Source: Prorocentrum cordatum
Lineage: Eukaryota > Sar > Dinophyceae > Prorocentrales > Prorocentraceae
Direction of reading: 5' to 3'
Assembly: GCA_963575745.1 (NCBI GenBank)
Contig: CAUYUJ010014597.1
Coordinates: forward strand, 208,501-272,500
DNA length: 64,000 nt
The position numbers were made by a program, and so were the translations under genes. The notes under the pieces are model-generated. The model was not told the origin of the DNA and did no database searches. It saw only the letters and a list, made by a program, of their open reading frames with translations. This document shows, piece after piece, positions 22,140-31,954 of this stretch. The stretch's first letter is position 1; the number at the start of each line of letters is the position of its first letter.

Positions 22140-22780
22140 GGGATAGTGTGGAGGGGGGGTGGGGGAGGGGGAAGAGGGGGGGGTGGGGAAGGAGAGGGGG
22201 GGGTGGGGGAGAGGGGGGGGGGGGGGCGGTGGGGGGATGGGGTGGGGGGCGCGTGGGGGGTGCGTGGAGGAAGGGGGGGGGGGGGGGGGCGGAGGGGGCG
22301 GGGGGGGGGGGGGGGGGAGTGGAGCGGCTAAGAGGATTAAAGGAGGACGGGGCGGTGGGGGGGGGAGAGGAAGAGGGGGGGGGGGGGCGCGGGCGGACGA
22401 AGCGAAGAGGGAGGGGAGGAGGGGGGGGGGAGGGGGAGAGGGGAAAGATGATCGAGGAGGAAAGGTAGGAGGGGGAGAACGGAGGAGGGGAGGGGGGGTG
22501 GGAGGGGAAATAGAACATAGGAAATAGAGGAGGAGGGGTAGAGGAGGAGAAGGGGGGGGAAGAGGAGGAGGAGGAAGAGGAATGGGAGGAGCTTCGGAGC
22601 TTCGGATTTGGGGGCGCCGAGGCCCAGGAGTGTCAGCACCAAGGGGGCGCCGAGGCCCCAAGAGGGGCGCCGAGGAGGAAGGGGGGGAGGGGGCAGAGGA
22701 GGAGGAGGAGGGGGGGGGAGGAGGAGGGGGGCGAGGAAGAGGAGGGGGAGGAGGAGGAGGAGGAGGAGGAGGTGAAAGCG
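22140..22780 (+). repeat. G-rich polypurine tract
   Basis: About 640 bp with many runs of 4-12 G separated by A or GA on the plus strand. This has strong potential for G-quadruplexes or triplexes. Every ORF here is a Gly/Arg or Pro/Ser artefact. Confidence 0.9.
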
Positions 22781-22897
22781 GAAAAGAATGAACGCGGACA
22801 GACCGCTATAACCAGCAAATCTGGCAAACCCATGCAAGCGGCCAGGCCGCTGTAGCAATGTTGCAAACGCATGCAAGCGGACTGGCCGCTATAGGAA
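22771..22897 (+). repeat. Three-hairpin module, copy 1
   Basis: Hairpins near 22793-22806, 22837-22851 and 22876-22890, separated by CTATAACCAGCAAATCTGGC and similar unique sequence. The whole roughly 125-bp block recurs at 26409-26532 with about 90% identity by eye. Confidence 0.85.
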
Positions 22898-23195
22898 GAG
22901 GAGGAGGAGGAGGAAGAAAAGGAGCAGGAATGGATGGCAAGGGATCTCGCGCAGCCTCTGTCTCCTGCAAAGCCGCGCAAAGCTCGAGCGTTGCCGTCTC
23001 GAGCGGAACTCCGCTGGGCGCTGGCTAAACAGGGGCGTCTCCAACGCAAGACGCGAAGTGCTCTAATACGAACAGGATCGCAGCAACTGAAGAAGGATAA
23101 AATTCTCGATGGTGAGATTCTCGACGGTGAGATTGTGACGGTGAGATTCTCGATGGTAATGAAAAGAGAAGAAAACGAGCCACTGCAGATGCCGC

Positions 23196-24038
23196 TCAGC
23201 CGCGACCGCCGAAGACCAACCCCGACGAGAGCGCATCGATGAGCTGCTGGATGGTCTCGTCGGCGTCGTTGAACGTCTGCAGCTCGTTCCAGAACGCAAC
23301 CCTGGCGCCATCCAGGGGGCGCAACATCTGGCTCGACGCCCTGCTGCACCGCTTGACGTCGCCCTGGAGCGCCTTGAGCTCGCCGAGGCTCACGGTCACC
23401 CTCGCGGCGCTGTCCGCGATGGCACCGCTGCCCTGATGCCGGCGCGCCAACACGGCTGGTGACTTGGATGCCGCCCCTGGTGCTGCTGCTGAGGGTGCTG
23501 CAGCTGAAGCCCCTGGCGTTGCTGCACCAGCGGCGAGCTTGGACGCCACCAACTCAGCGATCTGCTCCGTGTCGACGCCGCTGCCAGAACGACCACGACG
23601 AGCCCTCTTGTTGTCGCGGTCCCTGTCGTCGTCGCGGTGGCCCCTGTCGTCGTCGTCGGCGCGGCGGGCACTGTCGCCGCACTGCTTGCGGTCGATGGCT
23701 TCTGCAGCCAGCCTCTTGTTCCCCTCCTTCTCCGCCCCCCATTTCATCCAACGCTTGTACTCGTCGTCGTTCTTGCTGATGGTGCGATAATCGATCCCGG
23801 CCGCCTGCGCGAAGTCCCTGAGCTCCTCGCCCGCCATGTCAGCCACATCGCTCTTGTGCTTGTCGCTCCAGCGCAGGTGCATGAACAGCTTATCCCGAGC
23901 GTCCGCCTCGGAGCCCCAGCTCCGGCACCTGTGGGAGCGCTTCACCCACTTCTCCTGCGGGCATCTGTGGCTGAACGGGCACTCATGGAACCGCCACTGC
24001 GTGCGCGTGTTGTCGTCGTCGACGCGATCGCACGCCAT
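23196..24038 (-). CDS. Cys/His-rich protein with charged middle, single exon, intact
   Basis: I chose the ATG at 24038 because upstream codons cover hairpin repeats. The product is about 280 residues. Residues 15-65 carry CPFSHRCPQ, then HRCRSWGS, then MHLRWSDKH, a Cys/His pattern that could bind zinc. A helical segment follows (ADMAGEELRDFAQAAGI), then an Arg/Asp-rich stretch (DDDDRGHRDDDRDRDNKR), an Ala-rich linker, and a C-terminal helical domain ending ETIQQLIDALSSGLVFGG. The frame is uninterrupted and composition is protein-like throughout. Stop at 23198-23196. I recall related Cys/His N-termini in predicted dinoflagellate proteins but know no function. Confidence 0.7.
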   Translation of the reverse strand: MACDRVDDDNTRTQWRFHECPFSHRCPQEKWVKRSHRCRSWGSEADARDKLFMHLRWSDKHKSDVADMAGEELRDFAQAAGIDYRTISKNDDEYKRWMKWGAEKEGNKRLAAEAIDRKQCGDSARRADDDDRGHRDDDRDRDNKRARRGRSGSGVDTEQIAELVASKLAAGAATPGASAAAPSAAAPGAASKSPAVLARRHQGSGAIADSAARVTVSLGELKALQGDVKRCSRASSQMLRPLDGARVAFWNELQTFNDADETIQQLIDALSSGLVFGGRG

Positions 24039-24201
24039 CGCTCGCGCGCTGGCGGTGCCTCGAGCGGAGCCTCGCTCGAGGAGGCGGGAAGCGGCGTGCC
24101 TCGCGAGGGGGCGGCAGCGGAGCTCGCAGCTCAGCGCTCGATCCGAAACGCAAGGATGTGGCGCAACCAATGCGAGGCTACATGGCGATGGCAAGACGCA
24201 A

Positions 24202-24513
24202 AGCGGTCTTGCCGCTGTTTGGCAAAGGCAGGGCTTGCGGGAGAAGGAGGAGGCGTAAAGCGATCTGGCCGCTATTTCGGTGGAAGGGACGATGGAGGTG
24301 GACAGACGGGGAGGCAAAGCGGTCTGGCCGCAACATGGGTGGAGGAGGTGGTGCAGGAGAAAGGGGAGGTGCAAAGCGGCCTGGCCGCGATATGGTGGAG
24401 GAGGTGGCGCAGGAGAAGGGTGAGAGGCAAAGCGGTCTGGCAGCTACTTATATCGGATGAAGGACGACGGCGGTGGACGGACGAGGAGGAATAGGAAAAG
24501 CGGTCTGGCCGCT
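24202..24513 (+). repeat. Six hairpin repeats upstream of the Cys/His-rich gene
   Basis: Copies at about 24202, 24259, 24318, 24375, 24431 and 24499, roughly every 55-70 bp, the densest regular array of this repeat. Several have one mismatched stem base (for example AGCGATCTGGCCGCT at 24259). Linkers are purine-rich and contain GGTGGAGGA-type words. Confidence 0.85.
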
Positions 24514-24843
24514 ATGAAGAGGAGGTGTTAGGAAGAGGAGGAAGCACGGCAGCTGCGCGGGAGCTTGGGGCAGATGCTGGAGAGCACGCTATTTTGCAAC
24601 TCCGCGCGGGCCGAGGCAGCTCGCCTGCTCGGCGCAGAAGCGTCGTGAGGGCGCGGGGGCGCGCCCGATGCGAGGCGCGTCGGGCGCGGGCTTGCCGCTC
24701 ATCGTATTCCTCCTCCCGCGCTCCCTTCCCCTCGTCATCCTTATGGTGGCCCTCGTCTCCTTGCTCGTCCTCCTCCTCCTCCTCCTCGTTTCCTTGCTCG
24801 TCCTCTCCTCCTCGTCTTGCTCGTCCTCTCCCCCTCGTCCTCC

Positions 24844-24937
24844 GAGCGGTCGCGTCCGCTACTGCTGCGCTGGGCTGAACGGTCGCATCCTCTAAGCGGT
24901 CGCTTCCGCTGCAAAGCTAAGCGGTCGCGCCCGCTAC
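24844..24937 (+). repeat. Hairpin repeats just downstream of the Pro/Ala-rich gene
   Basis: Copies near 24844-24859, 24894-24909 and 24920-24935 with loops TCGCGT, TCGCTT and TCGCGC. The last ends within a few bases of the stop codon of the neighbouring gene (24938), so hairpins begin at once after the coding sequence. Confidence 0.85.
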
Positions 24938-26260
24938 TCAAAGGAAAGGCTTGGGTGAAGGCGGTTCGCCGAGCTGGTTGCTGCTGCTGGCCGCGGTGTT
25001 GCTGGTTTCCGCCTTTGCTGCTGGCGGCGTTGGCGAGACCGCCCTGGCGACGTGCAAGGCGTTCTGGTAGAACTGCCGCGCCCTCTCGAGCTCCTTCGGG
25101 CGCGGGTTCTGCGCCTTGAACGCCGCCGCAGCCGCAGGGCCCTCATTCTGCGCGCGCCTCAGCAAGCGGTAGTAGTCGCGATTGCGGCCACCGCTGATGC
25201 CGTACCGCGCCTTGCCGCCGTTGACCCCCGCCCCCCACGGCTCCCCGTTCGGCGATCTCCAGCCGTGGGGGCCAGGCTGCAGGGCCTGCGGCGGCGGCTG
25301 TGGAGGTGGCGTCGGCTGCTTCGGAGGCGGCGCTGGAGTTGCCGCTGGAGGGGCCGCTGGGGGCGGCGCTGGAGGCTGCAGCAGAGCCTGAGGCGGCGGC
25401 TGTGCAGGTGGCGTCGGCTGCTTCGGAGGCGGCTGACGCGCCTCTGGAGGCGGCGCTGGAGTTGCCGCTGCAGGGGCCGCTGCCAATGACGCCGCGATAG
25501 GCTTGGGCTTCGGCGAAACCTCGGACTGCGACGCCGCCTTCGGCCAAAGCGGCATTGTCCCCGAGGGAGGGCCTGCTGCAGCTGCCGCAGGAGGCGGCGG
25601 TGGAGGGCCTGCTGCAGCTGCCGCAGGAGGCGGCGGTGGCGAAACTGGCGGTGGCAGCGGCGGCGGCAGCGAGGTAGCCGATGTCCCCTGCGGCTTTGGC
25701 GCGCGACACTTTGAAGTAGGTTCCGCGCGCTTCTTCGGCAGCTGCTCAGCGCCGAGCTTTGAAGAAGGATCCACCTTCTTCTTCTTCTTGCGCGCAGGGC
25801 TCTTCACCTGGCGGCTGCCAGGGTTGTCCAGGCCGCGGTGCCGATCGAGCACTCGCGCCCTGGCATCTGTGTGGCGAGTCGCGGCCCCCTTCGTGCTCGG
25901 GGAGGTCTGCCGCGGCCACGGGGTGCTCTTTCGTGCTGGCGCTGGTCTTGCTGGTGCTGCCGCTGCTGCTGAGTCATCGCTGCCGCTGCTGCTGGTGCTT
26001 CGTGCTGCCGCTGCTGCTGGTGCTGCCGCTGCTGCTGCTTGGCCAGCATCTGCAGGAGCTTCTCCCTGGGGCACGGGAGGGGCTCGGGGTGGGGCAGTGC
26101 AGGGGGAGGTGGGCATGCAACTCAGAAAAATCGACGACTAGCGTAAGCACATCGGCGCTGCGTTGGCGCAGGAAGAAGCAGAGACAACAAATGCGGAGAT
26201 ACCCTTCCCAAGAAGAAAGGGGTGCACCGCCGCGTTCTCCATTTCGAGGAACGCCTCCAT
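24938..26260 (-). CDS. Pro/Ala-rich protein, two exons, intact
   Basis: Exon 1 (26260-26204) encodes MEAFLEMENAAVHPFLLGK. The intron (26066-26203) ends CGTGCCCCAG; its 5' border is GGTATC or, shifted by one base, GTATC. Exon 2 (26065-24938) continues in frame as GEAPADAGQ, then Ala- and Ser-rich sequence, a basic patch (SPARKKKKK), long Pro/Ala repeats with PPPPPAAAAAGPP and PPPKQPTPP, and a compact C-terminal domain starting HGWRSPNGEPWGAG and containing GGRNRDYYRLLRRAQNEG and ELERARQFYQNALHVAR. Only the C-terminal ~100 residues look globular. The exon join preserves frame without correction. No known family recognised; low-complexity length is probably variable between strains. Confidence 0.65.
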
Positions 26261-26336
26261 GGCGCTCGCTGCAGGGGGCCTCAGGGAGGCTCAGCGGAGC
26301 CTCGCATGGGGGGCGCGGCGCAGGCGGCCGCGCAAG

Positions 26337-26360
26337 CTGGAGGAGGAGGAGGGGGAGAAA
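26337..26360 (-). promoter_or_regulatory. Candidate splice acceptor upstream of the Pro/Ala-rich gene
   Basis: On the coding strand a pyrimidine tract of CTCCTCC type ends in CAG at 26339-26337, 76 nt before the ATG at 26260. This is what an SL trans-splice acceptor for this gene would look like. Inferred from sequence only. Confidence 0.35.
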
Positions 26361-26408
26361 GGGGAGGAGGAGGAGGAGGGGGGCGAAGAAGAGGAGGACG
26401 AGGAGGAG

Positions 26409-26550
26409 GGGAAAGCGGAAAAGAATGAAAGCGGACAGACCGCTATAACCAGCAAATCTGGCAAACCCCAAGCGGCCAGGCCGCTGTAGCAATATTGGCG
26501 AACGCACGCAAGCAGACTGGCCGCTATAGAAAGCATCAAGCAAAGCGGTT
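26409..26550 (+). repeat. Three-hairpin module, copy 2, plus an extra hairpin
   Basis: Near-copy of 22771-22897: hairpins near 26430-26443, 26470-26484 and 26510-26525, then another near 26543-26557. It fills the spacer between the two flanking minus-strand genes. Confidence 0.85.
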
Positions 26551-26668
26551 AGGCCGCTGTACCAAACGTGGGCATGCTGAGCTGATGCAAGCTTGCGTGC
26601 AGATGCTCGTATACGGCCAGGACTGCTGACGCGCAAACGCAGCGATGAAAGTCTGAGCTCTGGCACGA

Positions 26669-28608
26669 TCACTTCGTCGAGAGAAACTCGTGGCCACTGG
26701 GCACGTCCACGTTGGCCTTGCTGCACGCGTCGTTGCAGGTCTTGATGGCCTGCAGGCTGACCCGCATTCCTTCCCTGTGCGCTCCCCTGCGCCCCTCTGC
26801 ATGCACTCCCCTACTCCCCGACTCTCCCCTGCACTCCCCTAATATCCCCTACTCGCACCTATCCTCCCCCTACTCTCCCCTACACTCCCCTTTCTCCTGC
26901 TGCTGCTGCTCCCCCTCCCCTGCTGCTGCTGCTGCCCCTCCTCCTCCTCCGCGAAGTTCGCTCCCCCTCTGATGGAAATGCATCCTTCTTTGTCGCCTGC
27001 TTCGTCTTCGTGGTGCGCGGGAAGCTCATGGAAGCCTGCGTGTCTGCAAAGTCCATGAAGCGGACGAGGAAATTAGAACGCGTTGACTCGTCGCACAAGC
27101 GCGGCAACTTCACGGAGCCAGCGGCCGCTGGATTTTTTTCATAGCGGGTTTTGCAGCCTTCTTGAGCTCAGGGGGTTCGCCATCGTCCTTCCTTGCCCTC
27201 TTGCGGTCGGCCTTCTGCGAACCGTAAGCCTCTGTGATCCTTGCTGCTGCTTCGGCTACGGTCAGCTTGGGCTCGGAGCCCGTCAGGGCGTTAACGGCAG
27301 GCGCCGCTGGTGCTGCTGGCCCGTCTGCGAACGGTGCTGCAGCTGCTGCTGCTGCTGCTGCTGCGTCTTCTGGTGCTGCTGCGGACGCTGATGCTGATGC
27401 GCTCGGCACTGCTGCTGTTGCTGCGCACAGTCCCGTTGCAGCTGCGCATGGTGCCGGCGACGCTGCTGCAAGCGCACTTGGCCCTTGGGGAGGCGTCAGC
27501 GCTGCAAGCGCACCTGGCGATGCGGCAGGCTGGGGTGATGCAGCAAGCGCTGCAGGGGCCGCTGCATGCTGCATTGCAGCGCTGGCCGCTTGAAAAAAAA
27601 AAAAAAAAACTCTGACTTTGCGCCATCCCGCTCGGCAGCCCTGTGAGAGATTGCTGCAACACCTGATGGAGCACCTGCTGGATCTGCGACTGCATCGGAA
27701 GCAGCGTCGACATCATCGACGTTGCCAACTGCGCGACCATCGCAGGCGACGCGTCCTGGCTCGGCGGCAGTTGCTGATGCTGCTGCTGCTGCTGCTGCTG
27801 CAAAGAAGGCCATTGTGGAGAACCTGCAGGACTCTGCCTCGAGACAGCTGGCTGCGCCCCTCGGATGCTCCACGAGGAGCTCGCAACGCTTGCGGGCCGA
27901 GATGAACGATGGCGCATCTTGGTAGTCTTCTTGAGGATGTTCCAGCCGACGGGGTCGAGATCGAAACGCTTCGGCGGGAACAGACTGCACGCCCGCTGGT
28001 GCGCAGCGGGAGTCGTTCGCCAGGATACTAGGCAACGTCGGCAAATTCATGATGGCAGGATTTGGGGTCGTCAGCTGACGCATGGCCACCCTCTCCGCGA
28101 ATAGCGTGCCGACGGCCAGCACAGAGTCCGTCCTTTGCTTAACGTCAATCTGAATTGCGCCGTCAAGACCCCTCCCTGCTTGCATGAGCAGGCAAGCCAT
28201 CGTCTGCTTCGTGGGCTCTGAAGCTCTGCGGAGGCCGAGGTCGATCAGAAAGTCGAAGAGGGGGTTGGGATCCCCTGTCGGCAGGGAATCCCAGACTGCC
28301 TGGGGCAAGAACTCCTGGAGCGACTCCCAGTCCTGAAGGCCAGCGACGCAACTGGCAGAATCGCCGTCACTAGCCAACTCCGAGATGCACGTGTTGAGGG
28401 CTGCCTTGTCGGCGTCGGCGAACGGTGACTCCGCGATCGCCTGCAGAATCGGCTGAATGTCCTCTGGAGGCAACCTCGCCTTCTTGAGCTCCTTAACCAC
28501 CTGCTCCGCTTGCGCGGCCGACACCGCGGCAACCTGCAGCGGGTCGCAGATCGACTGCAGGATGAAGCCGACTGCGGAGATGCGCCGTGCAATCGCAGGG
28601 GCGTCCAT
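26669..28608 (-). CDS. Dinoflagellate-type conserved N-domain with Gln/Ala-rich tail; frame breaks
   Basis: Starts at the ATG at 28608. The first ~200 codons are clean: MDAPAIARRISAVGFILQ..., WESLQEFLPQAVWDSLPTG and FLIDLGLRRASEPTKQTMA. I associate the last motif (LGLR.PSEPT) with a large family of uncharacterised dinoflagellate proteins. The frame then changes near 27985, continues as FPPKRFDLDPVGWNILKK, a Gln run and MVAQLATSMMSTLLPMQ, changes again at a T17 run (27593-27609), gives an Ala-rich part, and changes once more at an A7 run (27133-27139), giving LCDESTRSNFLVRFMDFAD. A 190-bp intron (about 26776-26966) precedes a last exon ending SGHEFLSTK and TGA at 26671-26669. Breaks at homopolymers suggest base-calling indels rather than decay. 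Function unknown. Confidence 0.6.
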
Positions 28609-28714
28609 CCTGCGGCGCGACCGCCAGCGGCGACTATAGCCGCTCTTGAGCCGTCGCGCTTCGCGGCTGCGTGCGTATGCTGCGGCGCGACGCTTGGATG
28701 GAGAGAGGCTGCGA

Positions 28715-29302
28715 AGCGGTCAGGCCGCTGAAAAGAGGGGCCGTTCCTGGTCTTGCTCCTCCTCCTCCTGCCAGCTCCTCCTCCTCCTCCTCCTCCTCCT
28801 CCCCCACCTCCCCTCCATCCTCCTCCTCCCCATCTCCATATGCTGCGCGCAGGCAACGAGCGGGCATGCCGCTGTGGCGCCCAAAGCGATGCACAAGCTG
28901 CGTGAACCAAATAGTAAAGATTTAGCGGTCAGACCGCTGTTGCAAACATGGGCGCATATACGCACGTTAGCGGTCAGGCCGCCGCAACAACTGAAGCGGC
29001 CAAGCCGCTGCAACGAGCAAGGGCGACATTGCGCGATATGGAACGCGAAACCAAATGCAAACAAACCGGCCTGGCCGCTGCGAAAGTCAGGGAAGAAGGA
29101 GAAGGGAAGGAGACAAAATGATAGTATGCAAAGCGATATGGCCGCTGTAGTATACATGGAGGAATAGAAGAGGAATGCAAGATCTGGCCGCTGTTGAATA
29201 CATGGAGAAATAGAGGAGGAATGCAAAGCGGTCTGGCCGCTGTAGAAACCATACAGGAATAAAGTAGGAAGAACGAAAAATATGCGAAGCGGTCTGGCCG
29301 CT
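28715..29302 (+). repeat. Hairpin cluster upstream of the first gene of the minus-strand cluster
   Basis: Copies at 28715-28729, 28924-28938, 28969 (decayed), 28995-29009, 29132-29146, 29227-29241 and 29288-29302, plus half-copies near 29068 and 29182. The three rightmost sit in units of about 60-95 bp that share CATGGAGGAATAGA-like spacers. A CTC tract lies at 28756-28835. To the right of 29302 I found no further copies. Confidence 0.85.
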
Positions 29303-29514
29303 GTAGAGAGGCACGAGGCACATCGTGGGGGAGGAAGAGGAGGTATCGAGCGGATGAAGAGCGGGATCCCCCCCGCGGCGGCTCGCGCGGCATGCGTCAG
29401 GATGTCGAGCTGCAGGTAGTAGAAGCCGACCAAGAAGAACACCTCCTCCTCCCTCCTCCTTCTCCTTCTTCTCCCTCGGAGCACAACGTTCTGGCGTCGG
29501 TCAGACTTGTTTCA

Positions 29515-29745
29515 ATGTCTGAATTTTGAAAAGTAAAGATTTTCTATATAAAAAACATATAAAAAGTGAAACATAAGGAACAAAGAATGATAAATATTGA
29601 TACCTAGTGAACATAATGAAAAATAGTAAAAAGTAATGGAAAATAGTGAAAAATAAAATAGTGAAAACAATACATCAATTAGGGATTCCAAGCGTTGCTG
29701 ATGATAGGACGCTGTAAGCTCCTATATATTCTATAATGAAACGTA
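29515..29745. other. AT-rich tract bounding the hairpin cluster
   Basis: About 230 bp with repeated ATAGTGAAAAAT-type words, like the tract at 14570-14765. No gene. Confidence 0.7.
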
Positions 29746-31700
29746 GGGGGGGTATGGGGCACTATCACTATCGGCATTCCTACAAAACTTATAGGCCTCC
29801 TAACCAATCCTCACTCATCCAAACCTCTCCTAAAATAGAACCACTTACCTTGCCTAACTACTGATAAGGCCGCGCCCATCAAAGAACCTCCTCCTGCAGC
29901 GCGGCCAGCTCGGCGCCCTGCGAGCCCCGCCCTGCCCCGCGCACCCCAGGTTGGGGCTTGGGCCAGTCTGGGGCGGCCGCCGCCTCCATCGCCTGCCGCA
30001 GGCAGGAGAGCAAGTTGAAAACTGACATGTTTCAGTAGCGCGCCCGTCGAGCCGCGCTGGGCCTCGCGCAGCGAACGTGTTAATGTCGACCCCGACGCGG
30101 CCAATAAGTAGCGTTCCTGGAATAGACAAACTCCTGCCACGGCACACTCGGCGACGAGCTCGCGCGCCGGATTTCGGCGCTCGAATAATCTGGCAGACGG
30201 AGCAGCGATTTGAATGCATCATCTGCCCCGGGACTGCGCGGCGCCCGCGGCGATTCTGGGGGCGGGCCAGCAGCTGTCGTTTACAATGAGAACCCCTTCG
30301 GCAAGCTCTGACCGGGCATCCACCGCCTGCCGCCTCGGAGCCCCCCCGAGGCGCGGCCAACTTGCTGACGGGCGAGGGCGCGGCGCTGCCCGGGGGGGGG
30401 GCGCTTGCATCGAGCCATGTCGGCGCGGGAATCTCGGGGCCCGGCCAGGTGAATCACTCGCGTAGCTCTTCGGGGGCGAACGAGTTGAAGGGCGCGCGGT
30501 TGAACTCCTGGGCCATCGCGCACTCGGCGCCCCACAGGCCCCAGAAAGAAGCGATGTCATTGACAACCCTCCTGGTCGAGGGACAAGCGCAATCGGGAAG
30601 TCAACCCCGGTCGTTTAAATGCTGAGATCACACCCCTCATCGATCCACCCTCGCGGCGCCGAAAAACGCCGCCCTGTTAGCTGCGTGTTCTTTTGAGCTC
30701 CGCACCGAGGGCCGTCGCCATTAGACGCGGCGAGCTCGACGTGCAAGTTCGAGGGGCGCGATCCACGCGCATCCCCGAAAGAACGGCCGCCGTTGCGGCC
30801 CCTCGGAAGAAAGGAGGAAACCCAAATGGGCCAAATAAAGCAACCGCAAAAAATAATTATTAAACAAGCGGCCGCCCCACCCCCCCCCCACCCCCCCCCC
30901 CCCCACCCCACCCCACCCCACCCCGCCCCACCCACCCACCCACCCACGCTTCGCACCTCTCCTAGCATCGACCGACGCGCGAGCTTCGAGCTTCGAGCTG
31001 GATTGGGGCCGGGGCACGCGCCTCCAGCCCTGGAAATGCAAGGCGCTGACATTGCGATTGCAGACGGGGGGGCTCGCTAATGGGCGCGTTATCTAAACGA
31101 ATAATTCCCCCCAGGTGCTTCGCGCGATCCTGCGCTCGGCCCGCCGCCGGGCGTTGTCCGCCGCGAGACTGGCGACGCGTGCGTTGGGCATTCTGACCAG
31201 ATACTGCCGCCACCGTCTCATGTTATGAAGGGTAGTTGAAGCATTTGCGTTTCTGCATGCGGCCGCTGAGGATGCCTTCGCATGATGGGGTCCTGGACTT
31301 CACCCATCCCCAACGTGGTCGCGCGCGCCGCTTGAAATGCAGTCGACCTGCGTCGCTTGGGCGCGCGACGAGGGCGCGGGGGCCGCGGGGGGCCGCCCCG
31401 CAGCTCCCCGAGCGGGGCGCGGCCAACAGACGCGGCCAAGGATGGGCTGAAAGGGGGCAGGGGCGCAAGGTGACCCTAGGGGAACTCGCCCATCCTTACC
31501 CCGCGGGCTGACTGCGAAGACGCGGGCGGCGTCGTCGACGCAAGTGCGGGCGGCGAAGTCAAAATGCTCGCTGCGCCGCGCGCCACTGCCGCGTCTCATC
31601 GCCTGCCTCGACAAACGCACCCTGCGCCTCCTGAGATGCTTGGCCCGAATCTCTCGTGAATACCCTGGCCGCCCATGGGTCTCCATGTAGCGCGCCGACG
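29746..31700. other. GC-rich stretch without a supported gene
   Basis: Only Arg/Ala-rich shadow ORFs on both strands. It includes a C-rich tract of CCCCA repeats at about 30875-30955 that could form quadruplexes on the opposite strand. I see no RNA genes. Confidence 0.5.
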
Positions 31701-31954
31701 TCAGGCTTCGCGAGCAGAACTGCTTCGGGGCCCTGAACGCAGACTGCCGAATATAAGAAACGATGTCTTCAAAACGTCGTCTTCTGGTCTCGCGAAATCG
31801 TCGAGGTGCTGTCGGGAGGTGCCGGGTTCTTTTGCTGCGTGCGACTGCGCAGGCAAGCTTCCGGAGAGATTGACAGGCAGGCTGGAAAACCAGGCGACGG
31901 ACCCACCCGCAAGCGCTGCTGCTACGAGCGACGCCGCGAGCGCCAGTCCCACGA

